Shown one piece after another: positions 1-13,341 of a stretch of DNA of 64,000 nucleotides. Source of the DNA: Scytalidium lignicola. Lineage: Eukaryota; Ascomycota; Leotiomycetes. The stretch lies in NCBI GenBank assembly GCA_002812745.2, contig NCSJ02000001.1, positions 310,001 to 374,000 on the forward strand, given 5' to 3'. Both the position numbers and the translations under genes were made by a program. Each line of letters starts with the position of its first letter. The first letter of the stretch is position 1. A model generated the notes under the pieces. The model saw nothing but the letters and a program-made list of their open reading frames with translations, was not told the DNA's origin and searched no databases.

Positions 1-17
1 GAAATAGAGGGTCTTGT

Positions 18-383
18 CTACTTCGCTAACATTATGTTCAACCAAACCAACAAAACATTAAGTGAAACTATCCAAAGAAACACCGACTCCCTCGATTGTG
101 CGGTGAGGCAAAAGCTAGACACACATCCAGTCATGGTTGCACGCCTTCTCATACAAAATTCAAAGATGCCCCAACTCCAACAAGAGTTGTAGCCTAAAAA
201 CCATTCCAGGAGTTTGATTGCTAACATAAAGGAGAGGAAGACTTGAGAAACGGTCATGGCCTTGCGAACCCAATAGCGATAGGGGTAAACAAGACCTCTA
301 AAGCGATCCAAATGTAATGTTGGAAAGAAATAGGTGCTCCAAGAAAGAGGGCGGGTAGAAGAGGATTTATTATTTCCGGCCAT
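18..383 (-). CDS. Small predicted membrane protein, unknown
   Basis: This is an uninterrupted 121-codon reading frame from ATG at 383 to TAG at 18. I do not recognise the family. Two hydrophobic stretches are visible: one around residues 42-65 (AMTVSQVFLSFMLAIKLLEW) and one near the C-terminus (VFLWIVSLNVLLVWLNIML), so a two-pass membrane topology is plausible. The N-terminus is short and polar, with no signal peptide. It could be the first exon or a remnant of a larger multi-pass protein continuing to the left, but it ends in its own stop within the window. No close neighbour suggests a role. Whether it is a real gene is uncertain. Confidence 0.35.
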   Translation of the reverse strand: MAGNNKSSSTRPLSWSTYFFPTLHLDRFRGLVYPYRYWVRKAMTVSQVFLSFMLAIKLLEWFLGYNSCWSWGIFEFCMRRRATMTGCVSSFCLTAQSRESVFLWIVSLNVLLVWLNIMLAK

Positions 384-1515
384 TTCGATAAAGATATATG
401 ATGTTTATGTGCTGTGAAATGTCTCGTGGATTGTTAAAAATGCGACTATACTGATTTCAAAAAGAAGAGTATGTAACCTGGGAACGGTTAGAAGTATTTA
501 TGCTTGTGAGGACACGATGCAATCTGTTTAACAGATCTAAACTAAGACATCATTGAACAAATTCTTTTATGAACAGGCGATGAATTATTGACAAAGACAG
601 TGAACTCTTCTTACAGCCTAACAAAAACCTCTTTGAGGCACTGAATATCTCTAAAAAATAAAAAATTGGTGTGCGCCACAATAATTGCTTTGTGATACAT
701 TTGTAAACAAAAAAGTCTTCGTTGCAACTGGGAGCTAGTCTAGGTACCATCCAACTGTTCACTGCTGGCTAACACGAAGCAAGTAACTAACCAAATATAA
801 TTAACTAATCTGATTAGTGTAATTCAAGATGGCTAATTATATTATAGATTTCTTGATAATGATGAGATACCTGATAAAGGGGGTGTATGCAACGGTGGTC
901 GATTGTCTTTAATTGAATGGCTGGTGAATCAGGAATTTTAATTCTAATTTATAAAGGAAACAAACTTTTGGGCTAATAATCTTTGTCGCAGTACAATGAA
1001 TGCGCCTAGTCATACCTAATAAAAGCATATCTTTGACGGATCCCTTTCCTTGAACACTTTTTTTAGCATGCCCTCTCTACCTCGGGCAAAGCCACCTTAG
1101 ACTAGCAAGAATTGACATATGCCCCTACAGATACATCAACGAATAGAAGTATCATCTCTGAGGCAGCAAGCCTTTAGCTTTTGAAGATATTGATTTTCAT
1201 ACTTCTTGTTACCTGCAATGTGACGCCACTCCATGGATGTCTATGCCCGCGGACACTCAAAGCATATGACTGATGAATGCCGAAGCGCTTTCTAATATAG
1301 GCTCAATTGCACCATCAACCCGAATTATTCCATACTTAGCGAAGTTTGCAATGGAGACTTGAAGATTTGATCGGCGCTTAGGTGTCGACGCCTATTGTCT
1401 AAGGTATAAATATCTGAATAGAACCCGCAATACCAGGAAGGCCCTCTTCCACAAAGAAGAGTTGCATCGCAACTTAGAGGGCCTTTTCAGCAACAAAATC
1501 CATCACAACGAACTG
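384..1515. other. Intergenic, no convincing gene
   Basis: AT-rich spacer. Apart from short unsupported frames it holds only the nested inverted repeat at 1438-1485 and a TATA-like string (ggtataaata) near 1404. Confidence 0.6.
1438..1485. repeat. Nested perfect hairpin
   Basis: The outer arms AAGGCCCTCT (1438-1447) and AGAGGGCCTT (1476-1485) are perfect 10-bp inverted copies. Inside them GTTGC-ATC-GCAAC (1461-1473) forms a second perfect hairpin. It lies just beyond the 3' end of the small minus-strand frames at 1516-1877, so it could be a transcript-end structure. No family is recognised. Confidence 0.5.
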
Positions 1516-1877
1516 CTATCTCTCAACCGCACAGCGGATTAAAGTCAGTTGGTTCTCTGCTGCCATCCAGAATTGATTCCTTCCAACAACGCAGTCATTC
1601 TCAACTAGGTAGAACCTTTCGAAAATGCAGAACTCCGCCTTCAGGTAGTGCATATCAACAGGGAAGCACTTTACAACCAACTGCCACTTTGTTGCAAGGT
1701 GGTGCATCCCATGTTTCCCATATCCGTACTTCCGTATCTATTTGGAACGTAAATTCTTTTGCCACAGTAGTAACCAGAAGCTCCTAGTCCAACCGTCTCT
1801 AGAACTAGGCTTGCCTGCTTTAAGCTCAATCCCAGAAGTCTCACGAGAAGCAATATTGTCTCAATTTCAAGAAACAA
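1516..1877 (-). CDS. Possible small protein split over two frames
   Basis: Two overlapping minus-strand frames, 1671-1877 (68 codons, starts MFLEIETILLLVRLLGLSL) and 1516-1707 (63 codons), together would encode a small protein of roughly 115 residues. The first begins with a hydrophobic, signal-like segment and contains GYYCGKRIYVP; the second carries three more cysteines. Moving from one to the other needs a frame change that I could not explain by an obvious intron. It may be a frameshifted small secreted protein, or chance. No family is recognised. Confidence 0.25.
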
Positions 1878-2020
1878 AAGTAAGTAATATCATATCATTA
1901 GAGCTTCAATGAGACTATCAGTTTTAGAATATAAAGCCCATATATTTTGCTACTTAGCCAAGCCCTTAACTCCAGTTAGCTTTTAATGTAATCGATCTAG
2001 TAACTAAATTACCGTAACCC

Positions 2021-2791
2021 TTAGATTTTCCTCCTTTTGCCAACTTCTCTCACCATCACCCAAACCGTACTTGATAAATCATCACAATTGAACTTCTCCT
2101 GATCAACCTTTCGCGTTCCTAAATGTTCAAACCCGCAATCTTCGAGCATCNTTTTTTGTGCTCAGTCGTGCGTTAGCAAATGTCTTTACTCCTGCATGAT
2201 CCGTAATTTCGTTCAAATGCTGCGTAAGCCAGGTGCCAAGTCCTCTCCTTTGATAATCAGGGTGGACTGCTATGCCTCTTCGATCTGGTAGAGGAATTAG
2301 TGAGAAGGATTTATATAAAATAATTGAAACTCACGGAAAGACCTTTCCGAGTCATAGCCAAACTCCACCGATGAGTTAATGATGTGAAGAGCTATTGCGC
2401 TTAACTCATCGTCATAACCGTTCGGTGGTGAATAGAGCTTCCTCGACGCAGCTCTCTCCTCATCATTCATTATGTACGGCGTTTGCAGAACCGCATACGC
2501 AACCATTTTCCTGTAGCCTATTTAGCCAGAGCCGTTGACTTATGACCAAGCAAATTTTATAGCTAACCCAGTTGTGGTGTCTGTAATCTTCCAGATTTGC
2601 CTATCGGCCATGCCATATCGTCGAAAGTATGATTTTTCCAAATATCTGCGCTGTCCAACAGTGTCCACATCACCCATTGGTCCCGTCCAAAGAACATCGT
2701 GGGCGTAGGCATCGACGAAGATCTCGGCCATCGCTGCCGCATCTTCTTCGTATGTGCCTCTGCCCAATTTGAATCTATTATCGAGTAACAT
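2021..2791 (-). CDS. GNAT-family N-acetyltransferase
   Basis: Predicted soluble acetyl-CoA-dependent acetyltransferase (GNAT fold, Acetyltransf_1); the acceptor substrate is unknown. Exon 1 starts at ATG 2791 and ends ...ITDTTTG at 2568. A 57-bp intron (2511-2567, GT...CTACAG) joins it to KMVAYAVLQTP. A second intron ends just before RRGIAVHPDYQRRGLGTWL, which contains the acetyl-CoA pyrophosphate-binding loop (RRGLG, the Q/R-x-x-G-x-G/A motif). The C-terminal half has the usual CGFEHLGTRK segment and ends ...REVGKRRKI at TAA 2021. An N at 2151, next to six Ts, breaks the frame; leaving it out gives T-K-K-M-L-E-D-C-G-F, the expected GNAT order. The gene is probably intact and the break a sequence artefact. 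It lies alone, tail-to-tail with nothing. Confidence 0.85.
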
Positions 2792-3264
2792 ATTTTCCTT
2801 TGATTTATTAATCTGAAGAAATTGAAATTGAAAATTCGAAACGTAAGGCTTCTTTATATATCCTTAGATCCGTGCAAAGCTGGGCAATTCTTACAACTTT
2901 TGCCTGTGTGCCCGTTCCATTACGCTGTCCGCAGCATCATGTCTGGATTCTAATAGGCCAGCAACCTAAAATTACCAAAAACGGCAGGCGTTACGCAGCC
3001 AGCCATATCTTCATAATTTCATATCAACCTAATCGGCGTGTTCTGACGATTAAGATTAGACTTCATAACTTTAAAGCATAAACAAGCATAAATTTGTACA
3101 TTTTATAAATCTTGTCATATTCAATGGAGCAGTCTCATGCAACAACTGTAACAATCAGTTCTGCAATAATGTTAAGAGCCCACGTCCTGCCTTGGCAGGT
3201 GGCGTTTCTTTAGCATATATTACAGTAGCCATTATATTTAATTTGAAGTTCCATCTTTTCAGAT
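2792..3264. other. Intergenic, nothing recognised
   Basis: AT-rich spacer between the GNAT gene's 5' end and the NmrA-like gene's 3' end. A 69-codon plus-strand frame at 2872-3081 has no recognisable features. Confidence 0.5.
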
Positions 3265-4438
3265 CTATTTTTGCTTCATCGATGCGACAACATTGCTGCT
3301 GGCAACGAACTCAGTAAATGTCACCAAAGGTTTGGTGAGAATCTAAAAAGGTCAGCACGGTGACATAAATAAACTACCAAAGGCCAATCTACGAATAACT
3401 AACCTCATGGTATTCCTGAAATGGGATTCCACCATAGAAACCGTAGTCAGCAATATATTGCATATTTTCCGCCATATCCTCTTGATATACCTCCGGTGCT
3501 CCTAAAGCCGCCATACCCTTCTTAAATTGCTCCTCACTACACTGCTCAAACACAATATCCAATCCACCTGTATCCCTTAGGATGCCTGCAATCTCAGATA
3601 ATGTGTACTCCCTCTCAGCTGCTCGGACTTGTTCGCCAAGGAACTTTTCTCGGTTGAATAAGATTCCTTTGACGTACTCGCCAGTGTCGGCGGACACAGA
3701 TATCAGTGGGACTTTGGTATTGCTTGGTATTGGAAGTGAAAGCTTGTATGTTTTAGTGAAAAGGTCGAGAGGTCGAATAGTCCCGATTACGAAGGGCATG
3801 AAGGCTGCGAGATGGAGCGCTGTGTATGGGATTCCAAGAGAGCGGATGTAGTCTTCGACATCAGCTTTACCATCAAAATGCAGCACTCCTCGAAGTTTGT
3901 TGTTTGAGACTATCAACTGTATTAACATCAACATAAGGAGGTATTTTACGACACATACTCTTTGAAACGCTAGGTAGGCTACTCCAGATTAGATGTTGGA
4001 CTTTCATTTCCTAATCATATCAGCTTAGTTAGAAAAGATAAACGTTGAACCGTAACCTGCGATACCTCCGCAATACCTGCGATGTTCTTTCCCTGCTGAG
4101 TTTCTATCTCTTAGCTCATATACTCGGAAAAGCAGGCCACGGCAAATACGGCGTTCGCATTTTTCAAGGCGTTCCTTAAAGAGTTTTTATCGTTCAAGTT
4201 GGCCTATCAGACTCATGTTATTGGTTTATCTCATAGAAAGAAACAATCTGATTAATACCTCAATGACATCAACCCCTTTCTGCGTGAGAGCTATGGCTGC
4301 AGGTTTTGAGGGGTCACGGGTGACCGCCCGCAGATCGAATTTAGCAGCTGCTTTTGGATCATTTAAAATGGATGCTATAACAGAACCTCCCTGGTTTCCA
4401 GTGGCACCAAAAACAACAAGAACTTTCTTGGAAGACAT
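3265..4438 (-). pseudogene. NmrA-like NAD(P)-binding protein, in-frame stop
   Basis: NmrA-like / atypical short-chain dehydrogenase family: a Rossmann-fold NAD(P)-binding protein, usually a redox-sensing regulator or isoflavone-reductase-like enzyme. Exon 1 starts at ATG 4438 with the dinucleotide-binding loop VVFGATGNQGGSV. After an intron the frame reads ANLNDKNSLRNALKNANAVF, then further segments such as HLIWSSLPSVSK, and the C-terminal half LRGVLHFDGKADVEDYIRSL...; a short last exon (ILTKPLVTFTEF...) ends at TAG 3265. A TAA at 4111-4113 interrupts the conserved stretch FSEYMS-stop-EIETQQGKN. The only GT-AG pair that would remove it is 28 bp, too short for a normal intron. I therefore read it as a nonsense mutation (CAA to TAA would do). 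A base error cannot be excluded. Confidence 0.8.
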
Positions 4439-5140
4439 AGTAGTAATATATTACAAAGATAGAGTCAAATAACGAGGAGGTAGCTCGATTCAATACGCTT
4501 GAAATCTAGGATTAAACCAATATTTTTATATCCTCAAGATCCTCAACTCTAAAAGCAAATTCCACCAGCATTTCCCAGGCTCCAACGCACCAAATTGGAC
4601 TAAGCTCCTGAATTTATTCAACATTGAAGGTTTAAATGTAGAATATGCACCTAGAATTTTGTGTCTGGACCTTCAATTTCTCCGTCTATGGAGTTTAAGA
4701 CTGGTGAGCCCGAAAGGCGGCTCTCGGGGTGAACAGATTGGCCGAGAAAGCTGCCTCCTTTCTTCCAAAACGGTCGAATTATAAATACCACTCAAGCCAC
4801 AACAGGCAACAGCATTACTAACTAGAAATACCAATTTTAACCCTAGTGCCGTCATGAAAGCTACAGATTTGATTTTTGATATCGTATACCTGTGTCATAT
4901 AAATTGAAGTAGTTTGTGAACGCTATTTGTCTCGTTACAAGAAATAAAGTGGTGGAATGTTAAAACCGGTCTATTGTGGCTCGCATGAGAGCTTAGAACG
5001 ATGTAGTAAAGGGCATTACACCTATTCGGTTGAACTTGCCATTGAAATAATAGGTATTATTTCTCCTAGTATTATGCCCTATGCACCGTTGAAATCTGGC
5101 CCTCTGGTCAACCCATTTCCAATAGCTATCCAACTTAATT
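4439..5140. other. Intergenic, nothing recognised
   Basis: Spacer between the NmrA-like gene's start and the 3' end of the DUF1304 gene. Only short unsupported frames are present. Confidence 0.5.
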
Positions 5141-5506
5141 CTAGCCTTCCAAAACTACAGCCAGAATTGCAACACTAGCTGGCACGGTCTGAATGAAAAA
5201 GATCTTCGGCTTCGACGTGAGACCGCCGAAAACCCCCGCCACAGCCACACACAGTAAAAAGAACAGCTGAATCTGCTTCCCAAATTCCTCCACAGGATGC
5301 AGCAATCCCCAACCCAATCCAGCAACCAGGAAGCCGTTGTAGAGACCTTGATTGGCGGCTAGGCCTTTGGTCTTGGTGGCGAATTCAGCGGTCAGGCCGA
5401 AGGATTTGCGACCTCGTGGAGTGGTCCAGAGGAACATCTCGGGGATGACGATGTAGACGTGAAGTATAGCGATTAGGGCCACTGCGATCGAGGCTATGAG
5501 TGCCAT
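5141..5506 (-). CDS. DUF1304 small integral membrane protein
   Basis: Single-exon, 121-residue protein, a normal length for the DUF1304 family of four-helix membrane proteins of unknown function. The first helix is MALIASIAVALIAILHVYIV, followed by the family-typical PEMFLWTTPRGRKSFGL loop and then the NQGLYNGFLVAGL segment. Two further helices follow (IQLFFLLCVAVAGVFGGL and a C-terminal ...VPASVAILAVVL). The ATG at 5506 directly precedes the first helix, so the start is secure. Nothing in the neighbourhood suggests a specific role. Confidence 0.9.
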   Translation of the reverse strand: MALIASIAVALIAILHVYIVIPEMFLWTTPRGRKSFGLTAEFATKTKGLAANQGLYNGFLVAGLGWGLLHPVEEFGKQIQLFFLLCVAVAGVFGGLTSKPKIFFIQTVPASVAILAVVLEG

Positions 5507-7822
<2,316 letters not shown>

Positions 7823-8940
7823 GGGGACCAGATTATAGGAGTGAACATTTTTACGGATTAATGCGAGGTGAGGCTGTGGCAGCAAATGCATTGAAACAAT
7901 ACATCTAGCAAACTAGAATCTATGTGGGCGACAAGGCTTGTCGACAAACGGCATGTCAGAAAGAGGGAATACTGTGACAAGAAGTATTCTGTTCAACAGG
8001 CCCATTTTACTAAACATCATGCATCTTAAACTTATCAATTGAGTTAACCATAGAATAACAAAGTTTCTTCTTGCCTAGCGTTGACTATTTTGGACTTTCA
8101 TGGTGTACTAGTTATTCATGTCTACCAATAGGGAATAAATACCACCAACAGGGCTATCTACGGCGCTTAAAGCGGATGCTATATTCAGACTAGCCAGCGG
8201 TAATTAACTGCTGAAGAGGCTATGAGCTTAGAGCCAACGTATCGCGGTGTCATGTCTCGCAGCCCTACCAAACAGATTGTGGATGTTGCAAAACTGTTAG
8301 ATAATAACGATCTGGTAGACTACTGCTGTTTTTAAACCTGTCATAATATGCTGAATAANTTTTTTTCTCATATTGGTTTCGATAGATCGCTATTTCAAAT
8401 GATCTATCTAAAGCAAAGTGTCGAGGAACAGGTACAGCTTCATTCTTTAGCTTGGCCCCACTCCTATATATAGTTAATATTTCAGACAACACTAAATGGT
8501 TCTACTGGCTCTGTTTCAGCCCTTGTCATGCTGTCAATAGAGTCGAGGCGTTTTCAGAAGCAAACTTTTCGCGCCACGGCGCCTAACGTAACCGTTCAAA
8601 TCCCATACGCCTCAGCCTTACAGTACAGTCTCTCTAGCAGCAAGGCTGATGGAAATTTCGGTAATATATATAATATCCATTAAGGGTTTACAGTATCCTA
8701 TTCTGTGTTATCTACTTGATTGTTATAGAGTTACTGGCTTTTCATTTAATATTTGCATATAAGGAACCAAGCTGTTTGAATCATAGCCCTACTTTCTTTT
8801 CATGATAAAGTCGCTCTTTTACAATTATTGCCTGTTCGCATTAAACACAATTCAATCACTATAGAAATGTATGGATTACACTTTGATATCGTTATGGTGA
8901 TTGAAGTTCTTGACTTAATCTTATCTAATATCTTACTAGG
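7823..8940. other. Intergenic, no supported gene
   Basis: AT-rich spacer containing a single N at 8359 next to seven Ts. The upstream exon of the CBM18 gene should lie in its right part, but I could not find a convincing signal-peptide exon. Confidence 0.45.
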
Positions 8941-9537
8941 CATCTGCTACATTCATCTATAATTCTTGGCTTACGATCACAATCAAACTTAAACATCAGT
9001 CAGGACTCCATATGCGGAGGCTCAAGCCATCAGACATGCCTCAATAGCGAATTTGGGAATTGCTGCTCATCTCACGGCTTCTGCGGCTCTAACTCTTCTT
9101 ACTGCAGCGTCGGATGTCAGAAGGATTTCGGCAAATGCGGACTCGTCAGCATCAACGGCTCTTGTGGCGGTATTAGCCAGCAGACATGTTTTGGCAGCAC
9201 CTTCGGGGATTGCTGTTCTTCCAAGGGATACTGTGGAAATGGTTTTGATTATTGCAATTTAGGATGCCAGAGTGCGTTTGGGTTATGCCCTTCCAACCAA
9301 CCAACCTCCTCGACAAAAGGCAGTCGTGGGCTTGTTATAGCCTGTGGAATACTGGGAACAATCGTTGGTATTGGTTTTAGTGGTGCTATTATATACCTAA
9401 TCATCAAGGCTGTGACATTCCGTAAACGGAACTCGAAGTACAGAGACTTGTCTCCTACGAGCATGAGATGTCTCAACAAGAATAGGAATACATTACCGGA
9501 CGAACTGGATAGCACACAGCTTAATGAGTTGCGATAA
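8941..9537 (+). CDS. Two-module CBM18 protein with C-terminal TM anchor
   Basis: A plus-strand frame (TGC at 9013 is in phase) encodes two hevein-like chitin-binding type 1 (CBM18) modules in tandem. The first begins CGGSSHQTCLNSEFGNCC and continues with HGFCGSNSSYC; the second begins CGGISQQTCFGSTFGDCC and continues with KGYCGNGFDYC. Both keep the eight-cysteine spacing. A Ser/Thr-rich linker leads to one membrane helix (LVIACGILGTIVGIGFSGAI, then IIYLI). A basic cytoplasmic tail (FRKRNSKYRD...) follows, ending at TAA 9535. The 5' end is unclear: the frame opens at a possible acceptor (ttactag, ending 8939) and has no ATG or signal peptide of its own, so at least one exon is missing or lost. 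A membrane-tethered chitin binder is the natural reading; a truncated remnant of a larger chitin-active protein is the alternative. Confidence 0.65.
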   Translation, partial: HLLHSSIILGLRSQSNLNISQDSICGGSSHQTCLNSEFGNCCSSHGFCGSNSSYCSVGCQKDFGKCGLVSINGSCGGISQQTCFGSTFGDCCSSKGYCGNGFDYCNLGCQSAFGLCPSNQPTSSTKGSRGLVIACGILGTIVGIGFSGAIIYLIIKAVTFRKRNSKYRDLSPTSMRCLNKNRNTLPDELDSTQLNELR

Positions 9538-10655
9538 TATATGCTCATAAGTTGTAGTATATCAGAAAATGTAATAAATATCGTATAAGTCAAAGTTAAC
9601 TCCNTTTTTTTGCTTGTTTCGGTTCTGTCTCTCGATCATCTCAAATCCCCTTTAAAACCCGTTTTGCGAAGGTACATAACTACTACTAGGAATTATATAT
9701 TCAAGTAGAACATATACGCACTAAACTCTAAGTGTTTTCTGCAATCTAATGTTATCATAATATAATTATACTCCNTTTTTTTAAACAGCCATCTCGAGAG
9801 TGGGCATTATTTCACCAACCGGATGTCTGAGGCTTGTCAGGACATGATCAACATTGAACATCATGATTTAATACCGTAGATCCACTGCTAATGCAGATAT
9901 GAAACACAGTCTATTGAACTCACAGATATACGAGTTCTACCAAACTTTCACATACAAAACGCCAAAGAAAATACATTAAAAAATGGCCGAGTTGTGCTTT
10001 ATTTACACGTGTATGTCAAACCCCCTATATTTTATACCCGCCACGCTTTTCATCTTACTGCTGACATGTGGCGGTCTCAGCAAACAAAAGTTTTCGAAAT
10101 CCCCTGAATACTTTTCTCCACTGATTATAAGCACGTGGGCTATTTTTCCGACTACCGACTATGCAGTATGACTTTGGGCGCAGTGACTGACACACGTACC
10201 GTACATAGCAGAGGGCACCGCCAATTTGCAATAGAAGAGTGGGATGGGTAGATAGGAGGGAACATGAACCGGTGCATTATCGTTCGAGCCCGTGGTCTAA
10301 AAATCACAATGTAAACTTCAATTATGAGTGGAGGTGGATACTAATTGAGAAAACAATCATCTTCATACGGCTGATCATTGACTAGGTAGATATGCTGGAG
10401 TGGAGCTATACTCTTTTGGTTGCACGATACATTAATTCCATTTTTAGAATTTGAGTAGTTGCAACGAGTAGCTTCTTTATATGACCTAAATACCATGACA
10501 GCTTAACTTCGAGGTAAATATAACCGGCGTCTATGAAAATGACCAGGGAGATTATGATATTAATATATGTACTCAATTAAATTTCGTATGCTTTTAATAA
10601 ATACACCAGACTCCATATACCACATATGTTATACTTATGAAATCATCAACGCCTT
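9538..10655. other. Intergenic, nothing recognised
   Basis: Spacer with two single-N positions (9604 and 9775), each directly before a run of seven or eight Ts. A 62-codon frame at 9983-10171 has no recognisable content. Confidence 0.5.
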
Positions 10656-12526
10656 TTACAACTGATAATTCTTCCCTGCCTTTTCGTTACCCCTAAGAGG
10701 TAGTTTCCTCGCCGCCCTAATTAGCNAAAAAGTTCGTAGCCCAGAAACTCATCGCACTCTGTTTTAACAGCGGCGGAAGCCAGAGATATCTTTCCATGAC
10801 GGCCAGTATCTGTTCCGTCGAAAATATTCCCAAACCCTTCATTAATATATATGCCGTGTCCGTCACCCACCGCCTGTTATCATCGGCTACACCTGTTGTT
10901 GTTGAGGATTGACTCTCTCCTAAGCCGCTGCTTGATAGGCTATTTAAGCGATAGTTGTTCTGGTCGATTGCCAGAGCAGCTGTAAGAAGAATCCAAAGTT
11001 GCAGCTCGGAGATATTGCGGCTTCGGTCGGACGGTAGACGCCAGAACCCAATGCGCATTGCTTCGGTTAGAAGAGTTCGTATCCGGGAAATCATGCATGG
11101 AAGTTGTAGATTGTCACTTATTAGTGAACACGGTTCAGAGAAAACGCAGTAGAAATAGATCAGTAATGCCAAGGAGAGGCATTCGTCTACTGGTGCTACA
11201 TCTGCCGTGGATGAGGGATAAGTTTTGGTAAAGAGGCGTAATCTTCTGATTAAGCTCTCCACCATAGATATGCAGATACCCTCTCCTTGCCGCTTTGGGC
11301 AGGTAGAGTTGTCCCGGATAGTACAAGACACAACGCAGATATCGTTTAATATCTCGACCAAATCACTGTCAAAAAGTGATAACTGGTCTCGAAAGCCCAA
11401 TGTCAGATATTCAACTGAAACAGTACGTCTCTCTGTTTCAGCGTGCTCTGACGCATGACTATGTTCTGTAAAAGATGCAGTGTCTCTAATATTCCTACAA
11501 AAATATAAGCCGTAGATCTCAAAGGGTTTGGCTGGACGGATGAGGATACCATTGCACAAGCAGTGATAAGAGGCCACCAAGGCCGAGATTTTTGAAGCCA
11601 CCTCTCAGCTTAACCATATTTTTGATAGCTTTACTGTGGTTCTTTGACGTCCCTATGCTTCCAGAATGGTACTATTTTCAACGTTAGAGGCTGCAAGAAT
11701 AAAAATCGCTAAAGTGGGAGAGGTCATCTTGAACACAAAACTAACTTCATCACTGGACAAACCCAAGATACTGATAATAGTAGCATCGCTGGTTTTCGCT
11801 ACCTCTGAAGATAAAGCATTGTTAACTGCCTGGATACATCTGAGTCTGTATACCAGCGCCATGTGATGGAATTTCTCGCTCTGGTATTGGCCCGCAAGGC
11901 TGCGCGCGGCGAGAAGGAATACGCTGCTAGTCGCACTGGGGTCTGTTAGGGCGAAGGGGAGCCATTTGTGGATCATGTCATGTGTGAATGAAGAGTGTAA
12001 TGGATCATCAAAGCGGTAGAGGTTGAATCGGGGGAAGAGATACGTGACATCTAGGTATCTTAATTATCAGCCCCAACTAAGCAACTGCATCTGGTGCAGC
12101 ACAGAACATAACAAGAAGAAGAAGAGGAAGAGGAAGATGGCGTTGATTACAGCATGCTCACGTACAGTGGTCAAGCAAGTAACTCTCAGCTGGGTTGTAA
12201 GCCACAGCGAGGCAATCAAAAGGGTCTCGACTACTTGCGGACAGCGGCGTGACCGGTGATGGCAGCGGAGAGGGCGTGTGCGCAATTGCAGGGTAGGTGA
12301 AGGCCGGAGCAAGATGCTCCAGAGGATTAGGAATAATACCACCCTCCACTGCGGGCACTCGACTGCGCATACGCAGCGGCGCATGTTTCGTTGGACGACG
12401 AGCAAACCGCTTCCGCACCTCCCTGTTCACTGCATGATTGCGCGCCGTGACGTGTGATCTGACCCTCGTCCGGGTGCTCTTCTCCTCGATTCGGGGCCCA
12501 GAGAGGTTGACGAACTCAAAGGACAT
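10656..12526 (-). CDS. Fungal-specific transcription factor (Fungal_trans_2 type)
   Basis: Regulator-like nuclear protein without a visible Zn2Cys6 cluster. Exon 1 (12526-12166) begins MSFEFVNLSGPRIEEKSTRT, a basic N-terminus known from this family, and continues to DPFDCLAVAYNPAESYLLDH. A 115-bp intron (12051-12165), with a pyrimidine-rich tract on the coding strand, leads to YVTYLFPRFNLYRFDD and SVFLLAARSLAGQY. Two more introns flank an exon reading KNMVKLRGGFKNLGLGGLLS. The last exon carries the long helical regulatory domain. An N at 10726 lies beside five As near the C-terminus: counted as a base, the protein ends ...FWATNF-X-AN; dropped, it runs on 18 more codons to TAA at 10656. I chose the longer end because the N is superfluous at the other coding sites. 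Targets are unknown; the nearest downstream-side neighbour is an MFS sugar transporter. Confidence 0.8.
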
Positions 12527-13341
12527 CCTGATGCCCCTTCATAGCGGCCGCTTCGCTGAGACAACTCTGCACATGAAGAAGACTGAAAAGACCGGGGAAG
12601 ATTTAATTTACGAACGCGGACAGAAGATGGCGAGAGATTTACCATTTCCTAGGGCTGACGCTATTCAAGATCGTGCTTACGTTACCTAATTAACTTGACT
12701 AGTTACTGTGACAGTCAGCAAAGGGATGCATGGTTCCGAAAGAAACGGGAAGGTTTTGGCCGCCGGCAAGTGCGAAATTGGTCTGGTTAGTTTTTGTTTC
12801 CCTCCGACGCCGCACTCACGGCCAAGTGCCGCCTAGTTAACTACAACAGTAAAAGACTAAATTATAAAGTAGATCTACAAGTCTTACGCCCTGCGGAGAC
12901 ATGTCCAATAAGGTACTTGAATCTCATCATGCTATCGAGTGTGAGACGGGTTTTAAGGTGAAACCGCATATTTCGGCGCCGACCCGGCAGGTAAGAATCC
13001 GTAAGATATCGAATCATGTAATTTATTAACTTTGGGAAAAGTAATTTTATAAGTCACGTCTCACCCACCTAGGATGCCAAAAATGCGCAGCAAACGCGTA
13101 TACAAAACACGCCATAGATTATGCCGGGTGGGATAACTTGTATTATTCCGTATTCATTTCGTATTCACACGCATGTATGTCCTTGTCATGTCAGATTGGT
13201 TGAGCACAAAGAAGAAAATAAGCATGCAAGTATTTAAAATAAGAGGTTATCCTAGCCTATAGTTTATGAAACTGCGATTGCTAGAGTAAGCAGGCCTGGC
13301 TAGAAGTCATCACTACATTCCATTTTCCCCACAAAGCTCCA
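12527..13341. other. Intergenic
   Basis: Promoter of the Fungal_trans_2 gene on the left and the 3' flank of the MFS gene on the right. No repeat or RNA gene is recognised. Confidence 0.5.

Noticed and set aside
8265..8492. 75-codon minus-strand frame spanning an N
   Set aside because: No domain, crosses an ambiguous base, and has no neighbouring exon.
9053..9262. 69-codon frame rich in Ala and Ser
   Set aside because: It is the shadow of the CBM18 gene in another frame.
12110..12145. GAAGAGGAAG-type purine run
   Set aside because: It is the pyrimidine-rich tract of an intron of the Fungal_trans_2 gene on the other strand, not an independent repeat.
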